This document shows positions 62,621 to 64,000 of a DNA stretch of 64,000 bases, piece after piece (positions within the stretch are counted from its first letter, which is position 1; the number at the start of each line of letters is the position of its first letter). Made by a program: the position numbers and the translations under genes. Below the pieces are notes generated by a model. That model ran no database searches, was not told the origin of the DNA, and was given only the letters and a program-made list of their open reading frames with translations. The stretch is from positions 2,038,040 to 2,102,039 of the forward strand of contig NZ_AP026933.1 in the NCBI RefSeq assembly GCF_027923845.1, written 5' to 3'. The DNA is from Spiroplasma ixodetis. GTDB lineage: Bacteria > Bacillota_I > Bacilli_A > Mycoplasmatales > VBWQ01.

Positions 62621-63995
62621 GAGGCTTTTTAATAATCTGTGTATCTTTGTTTTACAAAGTTACTAATTTAGATTAATTCTGTCTTCAAATTTTATCATAA
62701 AATGAGCAATTGCTGTATTTCAATTTTGAATAGGCAATGTTCATTTTTTTGTTATATTTTCAATTGCCAAGTAAAATATTTTGAAAACTGCCATATCATT
62801 AGGAAAAACTTTTTTATTTCTGATGATTTTTCGTAATTGACTATTAACAGATTCAATAGCATTTGTAGTATAAATCACTCTTTTGATTTCTACTGGATAA
62901 CTAATAAAAACCATTAAATTATCTCAATTTTTATATCAAGATTTAGTAATTTGAGGATATTGTTTATTTCATTTACTTTCAAACGATTCTAAAGCTTGCA
63001 TTGCTTGTTCTTCACTACATGCACTATAAATTGGTTTTAAATCTGCAACTAGACCTTTTCGATGTTTGTATGAAACATATTTTAAACTATTTCTAATTTG
63101 ATGAACAATGCATAATTGATGTTCTGTTTTAGGATAAACTGATTGTATTGCTTCTGACATGCCTGTTAAATTATCACTACAAGCAATAAGAATATCATTT
63201 AAGCCACGATTTTTCATTTCTGTGAAATTAGATAATCAAAACTTAGAACCTTCATTTTCACTAATTCATAATCCTAAAACATCTTTTTTGCCTTCTAAAT
63301 CAACTCCTAATGCTATATAAACTGATTTGTTAATAATCCGTTTATCTTGTCGTACTTTAACTACTATACAATCAAAATAAACAATAGGATAAATACTTTC
63401 TAATGGTCGATTTTGTCATGCTTTAACATCATCAATAACATCATCAGTAATTTGACTAATAACACTTTCACTAATATCAGCACCATGATATAACTCTTGC
63501 AACTGCATTCTAATGTCAGATAATGTCATTCCTTTTGCATACAAGGAAAGAACTTGTTGATCAAAACCATCAAATCTTCTTTGCCTTTTAGGAACTATTA
63601 CAGGAGTAAAATTACTATTGCGATCTCTTGGTACATCAATTTCAATTTTACCTTGTTGAGTTATTAATTTTTTTGAACTTGTACCATTACGAGCATTTTC
63701 AGTAGTACTATGTTGATTTTTTTCATATCCTAAATAATTTTGCATTTCAGAATTCAACATTTTTTCAACTAATCTTTTTGTTAATTCTTTATATAAACCG
63801 CCAGGTTTAAAAACTGTTGTTAAATCTTCAGTATTTTCTAGTAATAAATCTACTGCTTTTGATATTGGATCATTATTATTAAAGTTATCTTTTTTAGCCA
63901 TCTGTAACTCACTCTTTCTAGTCATTTAATTATATTTACTAGAATTAATTAAACATAGTTATTTTTGTAAGTTACACAGATTACTAAACATTTCC
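62621..63995 (-). mobile_element. IS256-family element, complete
   Basis: Left end GAGGCTTTTTAATAATCTGT and right end (read inward) GGAAATGTTTAGTAATCTGT are imperfect inverted repeats. The transposase gene fills the interior. The left flank is another IS256 end; the right flank leaves the window after five bases. Confidence 0.88.
62663..63901 (-). CDS. IS256-family (mutator-type) transposase
   Basis: 412 residues from ATG 63901 (MAKKDNFNNNDPISKAVDLL), chosen for the GAAAGAG ribosome site 12 bases upstream; an ATG at 63925 would add eight residues. The N-terminal region LVEKMLNSEMQNYLGYEKNQ and NARNGTSSKKL are the family's conserved start. The DDE core is YPIVYFDCIVVKVR (Asp), ILIACSDNLTGMSEAI (Asp), then C-IVHQIRNSLKYVSYKHRK, and TTNAIESVNSQLRKI (Glu). 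About seven Trp are UGA codons. The frame is intact, so the element is probably active. Confidence 0.93.
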
Positions 63996-64000
63996 TACTA

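Overview
The window is AT-rich mollicute DNA, almost certainly Spiroplasma. Nearly every gene reads through only if UGA codes tryptophan. There are a Rep gene of the kind carried by spiroplasma plectroviruses, lipoproteins with a mollicute lipobox, and a compact set of housekeeping genes. I cannot name the species.

Insertion sequences dominate, covering roughly 40% of the window. Five groups occur: an IS1595-family (ISXO2-like) element in two sequence types, here called A and B (13 near full-length copies plus 4 remnants); an IS5-family element with a 3-bp TNA target duplication (7 copies); an IS30-family element (4 copies); two different IS3-family elements; and an IS256-family element. They sit inside one another and inside host genes. 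Precise 8-bp (IS1595) or 3-bp (IS5, IS3) target duplications allow many interrupted genes to be reassembled on paper.

Layout. 1-9.8 kb: IS debris, a broken secreted-protein gene, a membrane protein, small unknown genes and a lipoprotein gene split by IS5. 10.4-14.9 kb: an ABC transporter whose permease gene carries two IS1595 copies beside an intact ATPase gene. 15.4-19.5 kb: an IS3 element containing an IS1595 copy and an IS5 copy that itself contains another IS1595 copy. 20.7-24.9 kb: mnmG, a small gene and a DnaQ-like exonuclease homologue. 27.2-32.1 kb: the best preserved block, with a lipoprotein, rlmH, ung and a folate unit of two ECF substrate-binding proteins flanking folC. 34.8-36.9 kb: cysS-rlmB. 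37-41 kb: broken coiled-coil, ankyrin and sigma-like genes. 42.3-44.6 kb: a plectrovirus-like module (Rep plus small proteins). 45.8-55.3 kb: surface or membrane protein genes cut by IS1595 copies, a frameshifted rarA and a secreted protein. 56.9-59.5 kb: rpmG-secE-nusG and rplK-rplA with clear promoters. 59.5-64 kb: decayed IS256, a BNR/beta-propeller-like secreted protein, a strongly folded non-coding segment, and IS3/IS256 copies.

The intact core functions are tRNA and rRNA modification, cysteinyl-tRNA synthesis, uracil repair, folate uptake and polyglutamylation, and transcription/translation factors. The accessory genes are mostly pseudogenes. Nothing here is convincingly a new defence or metabolic system. 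The most unusual signals are the nested reciprocal IS insertions, an IS1595-derived miniature element, A/B mosaic copies, and the structured non-coding segment near 61.6-61.85 kb.
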